Made by a program: the position numbers and the translations under genes. A stretch of 64,000 bases of DNA from Chrysogorgia sp. JL179-B06 (lineage: Eukaryota; Cnidaria; Anthozoa; Scleralcyonacea; Chrysogorgiidae), in the NCBI GenBank assembly GCA_035772405.1, contig JAYKKM010000224.1, positions 627,001 through 691,000 on the forward strand. Reading direction: 5' to 3'. Under the pieces are notes generated by a model. It was not told where the DNA came from, did no database searches, and saw nothing but the letters and a program-made list of their open reading frames with translations. Below, piece by piece: positions 1 through 11,199 of the stretch (its first letter is position 1; every line of letters starts with the position of its first letter).

Positions 1-475
1 TCTTCAAAGTCACTAATATATAAACAATCCATTCAATAAATTGTACTGTGTATCTTGGTTTTCCGCTTATGGTATTCAGACACTTACTAAAGGATTAAAC
101 GACCATAAATAGTTAACTCAAAGCACTGTCAGCACTTGTCTTCGACACACTTCGCTGGTTGGGATCTGGTAATCCATGAGTTCGAGTTCGAGTTAATTTC
201 GAGTTAACCTCGAGTTGACTTAGAGGTACTTGGTAAACCAACAAACTGTCGACCCAACGGTTTCAGACATTACTAGAACACCATTTTGATGATAATGGTC
301 AAAATAGAAGCTATCCCCAACACAACACCAATCCTAACCCTAAACCCCGCCTTAAGTGTCTTCCTAACCCCGTATCAGACGGTGTATTTTGCGGAACGGC
401 GGAATGGCGGAATGATTAATACTTCTTGAATAAGGATCCATGTGGTATTTTCAATAAATAAACAAGGTCTAACCA
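1..475. other. Gene-free 5' edge with degenerate CCTAA-type tract
   Basis: I see no coding potential here. Around 325-350 there is a short degenerate run of CCTAACCCT units followed by CCGCCTTAAGTGTC. A very similar stretch recurs at about 31092-31120 (CCTAATCCTAACC followed by CCGCCTAAAGTGTC), so this is probably a fragment of a dispersed repeat and not a telomere. Confidence 0.4.
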
Positions 476-3400
476 GAAGGCAATCCAGTGTGACGAATGT
501 TGTCATTGGTTTCATGCCAAATGCATATCATTATAATCTGCTCAATCGTATGAAAAATATGGGGATGATTCCAACTTAATGTGGTTGTGTAATCTATGTA
601 CTTTCCCAAATTTTTCTACAACATTCCTTCTGGAAGGCATGGACCTGCCTGATGACAACAGCTTTGCTTCGCTTGCGAATTGCGATACCACTAACAGCGA
701 TATTGGTTCACCGTTACACACATCTAGTCCTAAATCGAAATTTTTATCTCCCGGCAATCGTCCGCGTACACCAAGTCGGAAGCTTAAAATACTCTCATTG
801 AACTGCAATGGTCTGAAAAGTTCAAACAAGAAAGCTTAGTTTCGCGCCATTGTTGCGCTCCATCAACCGGATGTTGTCTTGGGCTGTGAGTCCAAAATTG
901 ACGTCGTACCAATTACTATTCCGTATTTCCTGATACTTATGAAGTCTACAGAAAAGATCGAACATTGTCAGGATGCGGTGTTTTCATTGCTGTTAAAAAT
1001 GATCTCACTGCCCTAGAGGAATGTTGTTTAACAGTCGAGGCCGGCGAGATAATTTGGGCGTCACTTACAATTCGCGAAGTAAAAAAAGCTCTATTTATCA
1101 AGCTTTCATCGGCCCCCTTCACCTGGTAGCGAACACTTGGACTTGTTGGACGACTCTTTGGGAAAAGTCTTCAGCCGAGCTAGCAAGTTCCCACTTGTTG
1201 TTCTGTGTGGAAATTTTAATTGTGGGGCGATAAATTGGCCTGATGTATGCCCTTATGAAGACTTACGACATAACTTGCATGTGATTCTCGCCTTTTAGAG
1301 ATTGTGGCCAAGTACGGACTAACCCAGTTCGTCAAAGGGCAGACAAGATCAGCCTCTGGGAGACTTCTCGACCTTGTGTTTTCCTCATATCGTAACACTG
1401 TTCAGGCACGGCATACCATTCCAGGCATTAGTGATCATGACGCAATCCTATATTCGAACTTCAGTGATATATCCCCAAAGTACTCACCGAAGCCACCCAG
1501 AAAGATCTACAGATTCTACAAGGGTGATTATGTTAGTTTGCGGTGTGATCTAGTATCATTTTCATCATTGTCAAATTCAGGTAATAACACTGTTGAAGAC
1601 AACTGATCTGTTGTCTCTGAAAAATTACAATCCTTAATTGACAAACACACCCCCATTTAATCACCAAAGGCAAAGCGTCATCTGCGAGGAAGAGAGATCG
1701 CTGCTTCAAGAGAGCCAAACGCACTAACAATCCACAACACTGGTTAATCTACAAGAAACTATACGTAACGAGACTCAAACGTACATCAAGAACTCACATA
1801 GCAACTATGTTAAATGATGTCCTAGGCGGGATTACACCAGATAGTATAGAGCGAACTCATTCTCAACTAAGAAGGCCTGGTCCTACTTAAAGTCACTTCG
1901 ATCTGAGTCGATTGGTATTCCACCCTTGCTACAGAACAATAGAGTGTGTACATCTGACTCTTCTAAAGCGGAAGCTCTTCGTGAGCAATTTAGTACTATA
2001 TTTACAGACGAGGACCTGTCGTCCATACCTTCCCTTGGTGACTCTCCGTATATCGATATGCCCAATATCCATATTTCTGTACAGGGTGTGAAGAAACAAT
2101 TGGAGAAGATAGCTGTAACCAAGGCATGTGGACCAGACCTCATGCCCGCAAGGGTACTAAAGGAGTCTGCCTGTGAGATTGCTCCCATTTTAGGCAAAAT
2201 CTTCCAGCAGTCTCTAGATTCTGTTAAATTACCATCTGCTTGGAAAGACGCCAATGTCTCGTGTATTTACAAAAAAGGTCAAAGATCAAACCCTGAGAAT
2301 TACAGGCCGACCTCTCTAACATCACTAGTTAGTAAAGTCCTCGAGCACATCATATGCAGCCATGCAGTATGTGGTTTTTTCTCTTCAAATTCAACCATAT
2401 CTACGCTGCAATATGAGTTCCGAAGAGGCCTTTCCTGTGAGACTCAGTTGATTTCACTGGTATATGAGTGGTCAAAGGTGTTAAACGAACGCGGTCAAGT
2501 TGACGGTGTCTTTTTAGACTTTGCGAAAGCTTTCGACTCAGTGCCACATCAGCGGTTGCTCGGGAAAGCTGATTACTATGGTATTCGTGGTAACTTACAG
2601 CTTTGGCTCAACGACTTTCTTATCGATCGCCGTCAGCGTGTAGTCGTTAATGGTTCGTACTCAAACTGGTCTCCGGTTAAGTCTGGCGTACCGCAGGGAA
2701 TTGTCCCTCGGTCCCATCTTATTCCTCATCTACATAAACGACCTGCCGGAACTAATATCATCATCCATCAAACTATTCGCTGACGATACAGTTATTTATA
2801 GGAAAATTGAAACGCCTGACGACCACCTTTTCCTCCAGAGAGACCTTAAACTTCTTGAAGCTTGGGCCTCTCACTGGCAGATGAAGTTCGCGCCAACCAA
2901 GTGCCACACCTTACGTATAACGCTGAAAAGGAATATATCTGACTTTGCGTATAACTTATGTAATTAATACCGCTATTGAAGCTGTGAGGTTTCATAAACA
3001 CCTTGGGAGCAATGTGAGGAAGTACGAAAGAAGGCAAATCGTGTGCTTGCTGTTTTACAGCGCAACATCCACTCCGCTTCACCAGAAGTCAAAGAACGCG
3101 CATATCAGGCTCTCGTACACCCCATCATTGCGTATGCTTGTACAGCTTGGAGTCCTTACACTGCAAAGGCAATTGCAACTGTAGAATCGGTTCAAAGACG
3201 TGCGGCCAGATTCGTGTATAATGATTATCAAGTGTGAGATCTACAAGTGTAGCTTCCTTACTTGACGAGCTTAACTGGTCATCATTGCAGGAGCGAATAA
3301 CTGTAATAGACCTCTCACTTTTCTATAAGATACAGTATAGCTCAGTTATTTTACCTTTTCCTAATGATATATTTCTTAATACCTCTTGTACTAGAAAGTC

Positions 3401-3653
3401 GCATGTAACATGACATATAAGCTTTTACCATTATTTGTTAATCCTTATAATTATTCTTTTTTCCCTCGTTGCATACCTCTATGGAACAGACTTCCGTCCG
3501 ACGCTTTTAATGCTCAAACATTGTCTCTGTTTAAGGATATATATTGTAAATAATATTACGATATCTACTCCCTATATTTACACCAATTAATGTATGACCA
3601 TCCATTGCCTTGATTAGCTTGCTATTGGCAATTATATTGATTAAAGATTAAAG
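476..3653 (+). pseudogene. Decayed CR1/L2-like LINE retrotransposon (PHD finger, endonuclease, reverse transcriptase)
   Basis: This is a non-LTR retrotransposon broken by several frameshifts and stops. In order: a PHD-like zinc finger (about 484-610; QCDECCHWFHAKC, then after a stop WLCNLC); the start of an apurinic-type endonuclease (about 785-890; LKILSLNCNGLKSS); the endonuclease end (about 1304-1450; GISDHDA); and a reverse transcriptase (about 1926-2967) with FLDFAKAFDSVPHQ, GVPQG and, in a shifted frame, FADDT. The thumb/tail region lies at 3043-3237. The element ends near 3640-3653 in a short tandem GATTAAA repeat, the kind of 3' end CR1/L2 elements use instead of poly(A). At least three frame changes separate the domains, so it is inactive. 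The zinc finger at the N-terminus is unusual for a short LINE copy. Jockey-superfamily membership is clear; the exact clade is not. Confidence 0.88.
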
Positions 3654-4090
3654 ATGTTAGCCCGCGGATCCCGGTCAAGCGGGACAAATTCGGTGAGTCG
3701 CGGAGGAGGTCGCGTATATACTGAGACAGTGGTGGGGATGCCGCATGCCACAGGGGTTGACGATGTCTGGCGAGGTGGAGTCGAGGTCGGGGTCAGTGGT
3801 ACTGGAGGAAGCTTTCCAGCGGGTCGGCTTCGTCCACTCGGTAGGACTGGAAGGAGCTCCGCCGCTGTCGGACTGTTGGGACGACAGGGAAACGGGTCGG
3901 AAGGTGAACTCGGTGTCCGGGAAGTCATGATACAGGGAGGTCGTGGCGTCTTCGTTGGAGGGTCGGGCCAACTTCGGAAGTACTCGCCCCATCTTCGGAA
4001 GCCATCGGAACTTCGGGAATTGTCGGAAGATGGTCGGAAATGACCGGAAGCCTCTCGGGATGTGGTCGGATGGAGTCAGAAGGTCTTCGT
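3654..4090. other. GC-rich patch with reiterated TCGGAA/TTCGG units
   Basis: This stretch is clearly more GC-rich than its surroundings and carries repeated CGGAA-type words from about 3960 to 4075. Both strands are open (+ 3654-4043, - 3675-4136), but the predicted proteins are low-complexity and resemble nothing I recognise. The - strand product is Ser/Pro/Thr-rich. It starts exactly at the LINE end, so it is probably the LINE's insertion target or another repeat. I do not call a gene. Confidence 0.35.
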
Positions 4091-5105
4091 AGGCCATCAA
4101 CGCAAAGCTCAAATCACAAAATATTTTGGCATTCAACTTTTCACTTCATGTAGCATCTATATCAGTAATATCGTATTTGGGGTCATGGGCACATTAAGTC
4201 GGAGGCGTAAAGTTTTTATTTTTGATTCTATCTCTGTGAGTTGCTTTTTCATAGACATTTTACGCGTCGTCATTTTTCTCAGCAAGAAAGATCACGCATG
4301 GTTTCCCATGCATAAAAAGTATTGGAACGTACTCACAGTTTCACGGTTGAGTACTATCCCGTCGGAGGTGCCAGTAATGTGGGGAACACGGCGCAAAGAA
4401 CCCACACAATCACAGATCACAAGGTACAAAAATAAAACCCTCCCATCTAAATATAAAATCGTAACACCCTAAATCACGTGATAGATCACTCGTCATCCAT
4501 TACCTAAAGTATGTAGTTTCCGACAATAAAAATTGAAGACAAAACTGTTCAAAATGTTTATTGAAGTTCTTGAGGATTTCTGGGGCATTGGAAAAAGACA
4601 AAAGCAGTCAGCTGACGTGAGCCGTGCGTCTATCCTCTATTAGTATCAACCTGCAACTATAGTGATCTATTACAAATCCGGCATTCTGATTGGCTGAGCT
4701 ACTCACTGTCTATTGGTGATAGACTACTAGTAGCGTTATCCAATCACAAACCTTCTTATACTGGAATATTCTTATCCTGACCAATCAGAAGCCACGACAT
4801 ATTCCAGCTGTAAGCAAAAACCTGTAATCTAGTCCAAACATGGCGTCCGCAAAAATTTGTATACGAGTGATGAAATCATAAAAACATTGGCCCGAAAGTA
4901 ATGGAAAATTGTTCAGTTTGACATTTTCGAATAAGAAAATGAATTCGCTTATGCCTATGGAGTATATCTACACAAAAATTGAAGCAAAGTAATTACAATC
5001 TCGTTTTTTGTGAGCGAGCAACTCGGTCTCGTTGTCTAATTGTTAAATAGATCATGGCTAACGACCAATGAGAATGCGTATAGTAAATAGGTTTGTATTG
5101 TATAA
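4091..5105. other. Gene-free stretch
   Basis: No gene is supported. Around 4680-4800 there are short mirrored phrases (ATTCTGATTGGCTGAG facing CTGACCAATCAGAA) and a small hairpin TCTATTGGTGATAGA, suggesting a MITE remnant of about 120 bp. Confidence 0.3.
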
Positions 5106-5180
5106 ATTTTCATAGACGAAATTTCGACGTGCCCTTCTTCAGGTCAGGTCCTCCAGATGAAACGTCGTCTATGGAAATAC
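5106..5180 (-). ncRNA. Hammerhead-like repeat fragment, inner part of the hairpin family seen at 24.2 and 40.5 kb
   Basis: The ends CATAGACG (5111-5118) and CGTCTATG (5165-5174) are complementary. On the - strand the interior reads CTGAAGAAGGGC, then CGTCGAAAT, close to a hammerhead box order (CTGANGA, stem, GAAA). The 3' flank (ATGGAAATACGTAAGTTCTTTTA) matches the flank of the hairpin copies at 24.4 and 40.6 kb. The C after GAAA is replaced, so activity is doubtful. Confidence 0.35.
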
Positions 5181-5372
5181 GTAAGTTCTTTTACTTGCGT
5201 TTATATGAGTGTACGAGTTTCATCCCGCCTACCAGGATGATTTGAGAACAAAAGCATGTATTAAAAATGTATATCACTCACGTGCGCGCGCATTCTTGAA
5301 ACATTCATCTCGGCAAGCGTGCCAGCCCGACTGATTTTCCATGTATAAGGAAGCGCAAATACACACATTGCT

Positions 5373-5508
5373 CTAGTTACCACGAGAGTCGAGAGGTAGA
5401 GTAAGCCCTAGTTACCACGAGAGTCGAGAGGTAGAGTAAGCCCTAGTTACCACGAGAGTCGAGAGGTAGAGTAAGCCCTAGTTACCACGACGAGAGTCGA
5501 GAGGTAGC
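5373..5508. repeat. 35-bp minisatellite, four units
   Basis: Units start at 5373, 5408, 5443 and 5478, each beginning CTAGTTACCACGAGAGTCGA. The first three are identical and the fourth carries a 3-bp insertion (CGACGAGAG), so the array expanded recently. Confidence 0.93.
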
Positions 5509-5699
5509 CAAGATGATGGCCAATGGCATTCGGTATAGCTTATCAACCATACAGTTACTAAAAAAGGAAATTAAAAGGTCCTTCTTCATAAGGCTGTGTG
5601 TTGAAATATAAAAGGCATATCTGCAGAAGTGGAAACTAAAAAAAAACACTATTAGTATAATTATATAATTATATAAATATATAAGTAAAAAGAAATCGT

Positions 5700-6030
5700 A
5701 AAAGAAAAGTACATAAAAATTATAAAACTCTATATATTACGATAAAAATAACTTATATAGCACCAATTTATTTTTGGTGGTCATTCCATGTCTTGGCAGC
5801 TGCATAACTAAAACTTCTCTTCATGGCATTAGTTTTTGGCTTACATCAGCATTTTGTTGTTACAGCTTCTTATAAGGTTGTACATGTTTCTATTTGCAAG
5901 TATAAACATCTTAGAAATACCATCTGGGCAATTATCTTTTTTTAAAACATTGGTCATATAAGAAATAGTTTGGTTAGTTAGTATAATAGTGTTATTTATG
6001 GGAACAATTCGTTCTTGGGACAATTTCAAT
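5700..6030 (-). pseudogene. LINE 3'-end relic
   Basis: Reading the - strand from about 6029, fragments spell the C-terminal tail common to CR1/L2-like ORF2 proteins: YMTNVLKKDNCPDGISKMF, then in another frame TNAMKRSFSYAAAKTWND (about 5775-5840). The block KRSFSYxxAxxWN is the hallmark. There is no RT domain, and a frameshift lies between the two pieces. It is a 5'-truncated dead copy. Confidence 0.6.
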
Positions 6031-6196
6031 ATAATTTCAATTTATTTTCGGAATTACCGTAAATGCTCGATTTAGCGCCGTGGGTATTATTAAATTTTGA
6101 AACTTTTTGGTGCGGCGCTAAATCGAGAGCGACGATTAAGGTGGCTTGATAGGAAAAGTTATGAAAAATTACATTTCCCCCTATAAAAAACATTTC

Positions 6197-6472
6197 GCAG
6201 TGTACATTTCTGCCTCATTCTAGTTCCTTGCATAGCTCTAGTGTCAGTGCTGATAATTGAACAGTTTTACAATTGCAGCATTAAATTGTATCTGAACAAA
6301 TCACATTGATTGTGATATGTAAATTTAATTTAATATGTATAATTTGATTTCTGAATTCACTAGAAAAAGATTTCTCCCCTCCTGAAAACTGAGCACTGTC
6401 TATACTTTTCAAAACTCAAGAGTAACACTAGGGCTGTACAAGGAACTAGAATAAAGCACAAATCTACACTGT
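6197..6472. mobile_element. MITE with about 55-bp imperfect inverted repeats, nested in the fold-back
   Basis: The left end reads CGCAGTGTACATTTCTGCC followed by ATTCTAGTTCCTTGCATAGC. The right end, reverse-complemented, reads CACAGTGTAGATTTGTGC followed by ATTCTAGTTCCTTGTACAGC. The right arm of the enclosing element lacks this block, so it inserted after the fold-back formed. Confidence 0.7.
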
Positions 6473-6499
6473 GAAACGTTTTAGAGGGAAAAATCGGTT

Positions 6500-6655
6500 A
6501 GCTGGAAAATCGGAGTCGGAGTGCCGGAGTACGGAGTGCCGGAGTGTGGAAAAGACGGAGTGTGGAATGGAAAACACGGAGTGTGGAAAACACGGAGTAT
6601 GGAAAACACGGAGTGTGGAATGGAAAACACGGAGTGTGGAAAACACGGAGTCTGA
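6500..6655. repeat. CGGAGTGTGGAAAACA minisatellite, left arm
   Basis: A tandem run of about eight variant units of roughly 16 bp (ACGGAGTGTGGAAAAC). The mirror copy lies at 8375-8515. Confidence 0.85.
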
Positions 6656-7249
6656 CGTTTTGTCAGCATTGCGAACGGGACGCCCTGAACTAGGAGGGTG
6701 CCAGAGCAATTTATAACGGCGTATAAATTATATTCTGTTCGTATGCCGTTCGGTAAGCGTTCGAACGATTTGATAAACCGTTTGAAATTTTATAACAAAC
6801 AGTTCGGATGGCTATTAAACTGGAACCTGTCGAACTGATTCAAAGCGTTTAAATGACTACTCACTGACAGTCTGGACGCAGACCGTTTGAACGCTTACAG
6901 TTAAACGTCTTATAAAACGGTATCGTTAGATTTCGAGAAGTCATCAAGATTATCTTCCCTCAATTCAAAACAGAGAGCTTGCTTGACTCGACAAACCCGA
7001 GACTGATTTCCGGTACTTTTAATGAATGAGTTTCAAACGCTATTGCGTAATATTATAATATGCGTTATTCTCTTTATTCTTTCGAGCTCTTGGTAAATTA
7101 GTTTGGTCATACATACATTGTTTATGTTATATCGAGAGAAAAAAGGTTCATTTTCAATGTGAAACGTGCGACTACAGTTTGACACATTTGATTGATATGT
7201 TTACATTTAGCACAAACAAAGGAGTCAAAAAACGCCTGCGGAGGAGGTA

Positions 7250-7449
7250 GGGGATGACTCAAAAGGACCTTTCTGTTTTTTTCTGGGTTTTTTATTTTTC
7301 GTTAGGTTATGCATAGCTACGGTTAGGGTTAAGTTTAAGGTTAGGATTAAGGTTAGGATCAAGGTTATGGTTGGGGTTAGGATCAAGATTGAGATTAGGG
7401 TTAGGATTAGTAGTTATAAAAAATGTGAAGGTCCTTTTGAGTCATCCCC
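7250..7449. mobile_element. MITE with GGGGATGACTCAAAAGGACC termini and TTAGGGT-like core (copy 1)
   Basis: The terminal repeats GGGATGACTCAAAAGGACCT (left) and AGGTCCTTTTGAGTCATCCC (right) are perfect over more than 20 bp. The centre (about 7306-7415) is a degenerate tandem array of GGTTAGG/GGTTAAGG/GGTTATGG units resembling telomeric repeats. A second copy lies at 27662-28071. Confidence 0.8.
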
Positions 7450-8374
7450 TTTAGCCTTCACCTTCATATTGGGCGTTTTAGTTTTAGTAAACCGTTCGAA
7501 CGCCTGGAATAAGCCGTCCGACCATAGTGGTCCGAGACGGAGTCAATGATCGACAATGTTTTTGTCAAAACGTTAGCCGGTTTTGGTTTTCGCTTTTTAT
7601 GACGTTTCCGACGGCGTACGAATGTCAAACGGCACGAGCTGGCGAAAATACCGAACGGTACGATTTGCCACAAGCGTTCGGACGGCTTATTGCAGGCGTT
7701 CGAACAGTTTTCATTGCGGATTTGACACATGGTTTTAACCCGCCGTTTTAGTTTTAGTAAAGTTTTAGTAAACCGGGGTAGAACCATATGTCAAATCCGC
7801 ATTTTGACCATACTAAATATGTAAATACATCAATCAAATGTGTCAAATTACTCAAATAGTCGCACGTTTCACACAAGCGTTTCACATTGAAAAGGAACCG
7901 TTTTTCTCTCGATTCATCCGATAACAATGTATGTATGACCAAAAGAATTTACCAAAACGAAGAGCTCGAAAGAATAAAGAGAATAACGCATATTATAATA
8001 TTACGCAATAGCGTTTCTCATTTATATTAACTATGATTAAAAGTACCGGAATCTTGATGACTTCTCGAAATCTAACGATACCGTTTTATAAGACGTTTAA
8101 CTTCAAGCGTTCAAACGGTCTGCGTCCAGACTCATGTCAGTGAGTAGTCATTTAAACGCTTTGAATCAGTTCGACAGGTTCCAGTTTAATAGCCATTCGA
8201 ACAGTTTGTTATAAAATTTCAAACGGTTTATCAAATCGTTCGAACGCTTACCGAACGGCATACGAACGGAATAGAATGTATACACCGTTATAGAAGCTCT
8301 GGCACCCTCCCATTTCAGGGCGTCCCCTCCAAAGACCCGTACACCGCAGACTCCTTATTTTCCATATTCTACGC

Positions 8375-8515
8375 TGACAAAACGTCACACTCCGTGTTTT
8401 CCACACTCCGTGTTTTCCATACTCCGTGTTTTCCATACTCCGTGTTTTCCATTCCACACTCCGTCTTTTCCACACTCCGGCACTCCGTACTCCGGCACTC
8501 CGACTCCGTATTTTC
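8375..8515. repeat. CACTCCGTGTTTTCCA minisatellite, right arm
   Basis: Reverse-complement counterpart of the array at 6500-6655. Unit number and order differ, so the two arrays have changed independently. Confidence 0.85.
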
Positions 8516-8599
8516 CAGCTAACCGGAAAAATCTGATTATTTATAGTTTTTCCTATCGAGCTACCTTAATCGAGAGCTTTTTCGACAGCAAGTGCTGGC

Positions 8600-9302
8600 T
8601 TATCGAAGTCAAAGTTGCAGCCGAGGTAGTACAGCCCCGTACCCATGTGGTTATGGTTTAGGTAAGACCAGATCAGTAAGCTCCACACATATATGGAGCT
8701 CACAGTGAGCTTGCTGGACCAAAGGCAAAGGTATACTGTGGGGTTAGACATCTGTCTGGTCATTACGCACAGCCAGGGGCGGATGAAACATGTGTTGGGG
8801 GGGGGGGGAGCCTGGCACATTTGCGGATGCCTCACGTCTGCCCCCCTCCCTTGTAGATCCCCTTTGTATTGTAACCGTTCTCAACATCTATTCACAATGT
8901 GGTAGTTCATGAACATGTATAATATTAATTGTTCAAATGACGTTTTCAACGATTTTCTTTGAGTATATACAACATTTTATTCACATTATTATTAACATAC
9001 GTAATAGTTATTCATAACTAATTGGGTTTGACGTGTTCTCGTCCAGGAACATTCTGTCAATATTGATTATAATAAATACCTTAATTTATTACATGGCTGT
9101 TCGAGCGACCCGCTTTCTCTTCGGCGCAGCAATTGCTTTTCGGGTATCTGTTGCAACTAACATACATTTTATTCCATTGGTCTATGCATTTTTTATCTCG
9201 CAATTGCTAAGAAGAAGTCTCTTGGAATGTCTCTTGTTTTTTACAAGTCAGAGAAAAGGCGGCGAACGTGAGTTTTTGGATTTGATCTGGATATGGTTGA
9301 TT
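8600..9302. other. Gene-free stretch downstream of the Wnt gene
   Basis: This covers the 3' flank of the Wnt gene on the - strand and presumably its 3' UTR. A poly-G run (about 8798-8808) lies in a repeat-like segment. I could not choose a polyadenylation site with confidence. Confidence 0.3.
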
Positions 9303-9833
9303 TTATCTGCAAGTATACACTTCTCCAGGGATGGAGCATTTTTTGCATACCACATCCATCTGATTCCAAGAAAACTTGCATCTACAATCCACTGTTTCGA
9401 TTTTCTTTTTTGACACGTAACCCCGTCCGCAACACAAGTAGTTGCAGAAATCCACGGTGTTCAATTTAGAATCTGATGAAATATATCGACATTCCCTTTT
9501 CTCGGTACCTGGAAGATTACGTTTCGTATCTTTGTTGCAAAAGTTACGTGACCTAATTAAATATATAATTTCCTTGGTATCGATAGGTTTGATTTTTTTC
9601 GCAGACTTCTTGTTGTTACCATTGGTTTGTTTCTTCTTAGATTTAGGTACCAGAAACCTCCTCTGTTCGTTTTCGTGCTCCAGTTGGACTTGGCGAGCTC
9701 TCTTGTAACGTCTAAACAGGTTCGCTGCGATGCTGTCGAAACTGATTGGCAGTTGACGAGTACAGGTTTTATGTGGACATGTTCCGGTTATGCCGTGACA
9801 TCGACATTCAACTTCCAAACTATCACGAACAGC
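9303..9833 (-). CDS. Wnt11-like ligand, last coding exon
   Basis: Encodes the last 176 residues of a secreted Wnt glycoprotein. The exon opens after an acceptor ...TTAATAG with AVRDSLEVECRCHG, joining in phase 0 to ...HNNDVGRK of the exon at 14326-14645. It then carries the lipid-hairpin motif CHGITGTC, a Lys-rich insert (KSKKKQTNGNNKKSAKKIK), YLIRSRNFCNKD, the Cys-knot segment FCNYLCCGRGY and the terminus VYTCR before TAA (9303-9305). Oddities against canonical Wnts: the acylated Ser in CHGxSGSC is Thr; the Trp of KTCW is Thr; and WCC in the C-terminal finger reads WNQ, losing the vicinal Cys pair while the other knot cysteines remain. The fit to Wnt11 rests mainly on the exons upstream (RWDCRSI, APKFSPDL) and on FLVPK here. 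Subfamily is moderately supported; Wnt identity is certain. Confidence 0.93.
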   Translation of the reverse strand, partial: AVRDSLEVECRCHGITGTCPHKTCTRQLPISFDSIAANLFRRYKRARQVQLEHENEQRRFLVPKSKKKQTNGNNKKSAKKIKPIDTKEIIYLIRSRNFCNKDTKRNLPGTEKRECRYISSDSKLNTVDFCNYLCCGRGYVSKKKIETVDCRCKFSWNQMDVVCKKCSIPGEVYTCR

Positions 9834-10014
9834 CTATTAACGAAAAAATTTTCGTTAAAGAAAAATCAACTCCCAGTTATATAAGACAGAGAAGTTTTGA
9901 TCAGTCGCAACCACCAGCTTCTGTGTGCAGGGTATTAGAAATGCTACAATAGCATATATATATATAAGTGCATGCAACGAGAGCAACGTATATAATTAAC
10001 AATTATTGAATGAG

Positions 10015-10150
10015 GTGAAGAATGATATCGAGAATTATCAAGGCCGAGGTTTGTGCTATCTGCCGAAGGCTGAGGCAGAAACACAAACCGAAGCCTTGAT
10101 AATTCTCGATATCATGCGAAAACCGAATCCAATAATTGTTTTATTCATAT
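10015..10150. repeat. Hairpin MITE (ATCGAGAATTATCAAGGC arms)
   Basis: GATATCGAGAATTATCAAGG (from 10025) faces CCTTGATAATTCTCGATATC (to 10114), with a 45-bp loop. The right flank ACCGAATCCAATAATTGTTT matches that of the hairpin at 42902-43055, and the arm GCGAGAATTATCAAG recurs at 30090. These look like members of one small family. Confidence 0.7.
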
Positions 10151-11199
10151 GTATGAAAAGTGCTAAGTTGCCAATGCGTTGGCGAATCTTTGCAAAGAAC
10201 CCACCATTTTCCCATTTCCTTTCGCCGTAAACAAGCTGGCAACAGCAAGATAGCAACAAGATATTATGGAATAATGATGTCATAGCTACACTTTTTGAAC
10301 CATAATAATGAAACATTGACGTCACATGAGTTATGTTACAAATTAGCTGTATGCCAACAGACAATCAAAATCGAGGGAACGCGTGTGTTCGCAGACATTA
10401 CTCTTGTTGAGTCAGGTCAGGTTGCCTAGCAGATTCAGTCGATGCGAGACAAGTTGCCTGAAACATTACACAGTGTAAAAGGGTTTTTCGTAAGGAGAGT
10501 ATACATATCATATTGTCCTTACATTGTGAAGAATAATGTCCGACGGACAAATGAACATGTCAAATACCAAGTTCATTATTACTATATACATTTGAATAGA
10601 GCTGTGCACTTATAAATCCAACTATATTCTGTGCCAGCTGTATGGAGACAAGGGTAGATGATCATAAATCATTGAGTATGCCAATCCAAAGACACAATAA
10701 ATATAATCTGCTTGTAGATGGACAAAAATGGCAGCTATTATCTCGGGGCTTCCCTGAAGGCTAAAATTGCGTGTATTAACTGAACACTTCCGATTGCGCG
10801 GTAAGTCTATAAACTGTTTCTATTTTTGACTTTCATGAGATTTTAATATTTTTTGTTTTGTTTTTTGATAAACCTCGAATCAAAATTCGACAATGTAAAT
10901 ATAAATTCTGCCTCAGCAGTTAGGAAAAGCGTGAAGCATTTCAAAATATTTCGTATTACGTTCCTGGAGTATTTTATTCGTATTTTAACACTACTTACGC
11001 AGCTAATACACCTTTAAATCATGATTTAAAACATTGTCAATATGTACAAAATATATAAAAAACGCTAGGTTATAATCAGATGCTCAGGTAACATATTGAA
11101 AATATATTAACCGCGCTAGCGAATGCATTGCATAGCACAAAGTTTTTGGGCGCAGTCTTGTCTATTATGTTACGACTGATGACCCTTGGAAATTGTTTA

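Larger units (their letters stand above)
6133..8572. mobile_element. Large fold-back element with about 0.8-1.0 kb arms
   Basis: CGATTAAGGTGGCTTGATAG at 6133 faces CTATCGAGCTACCTTAATCG ending at 8572, and the mirror continues inward through roughly 6473-7216 and 7790-8540. For example, GTGAAACGTGCGACTA near 7157 faces TAGTCGCACGTTTCAC near 7857. Both arms contain the same minisatellite (CGGAGTGTGGAAAACA and its complement). The word GTTCGAACG recurs in arms and centre. There is no transposase ORF, so it is non-autonomous. Two smaller elements are nested in it (6197-6472 and 7250-7449). The superfamily is unknown. Confidence 0.8.

Noticed and set aside
1883..2254. 123-aa open frame on the - strand
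   Set aside because: Antisense shadow of the LINE reverse transcriptase on the + strand.
5373..5508. Possible CRISPR-like array
   Set aside because: The 35-bp units follow each other directly without spacers, and the DNA is animal; it is a minisatellite.
7306..7415. Interstitial telomere
   Set aside because: The GGTTAGG units are degenerate and enclosed by matched inverted termini, so they belong to a MITE.
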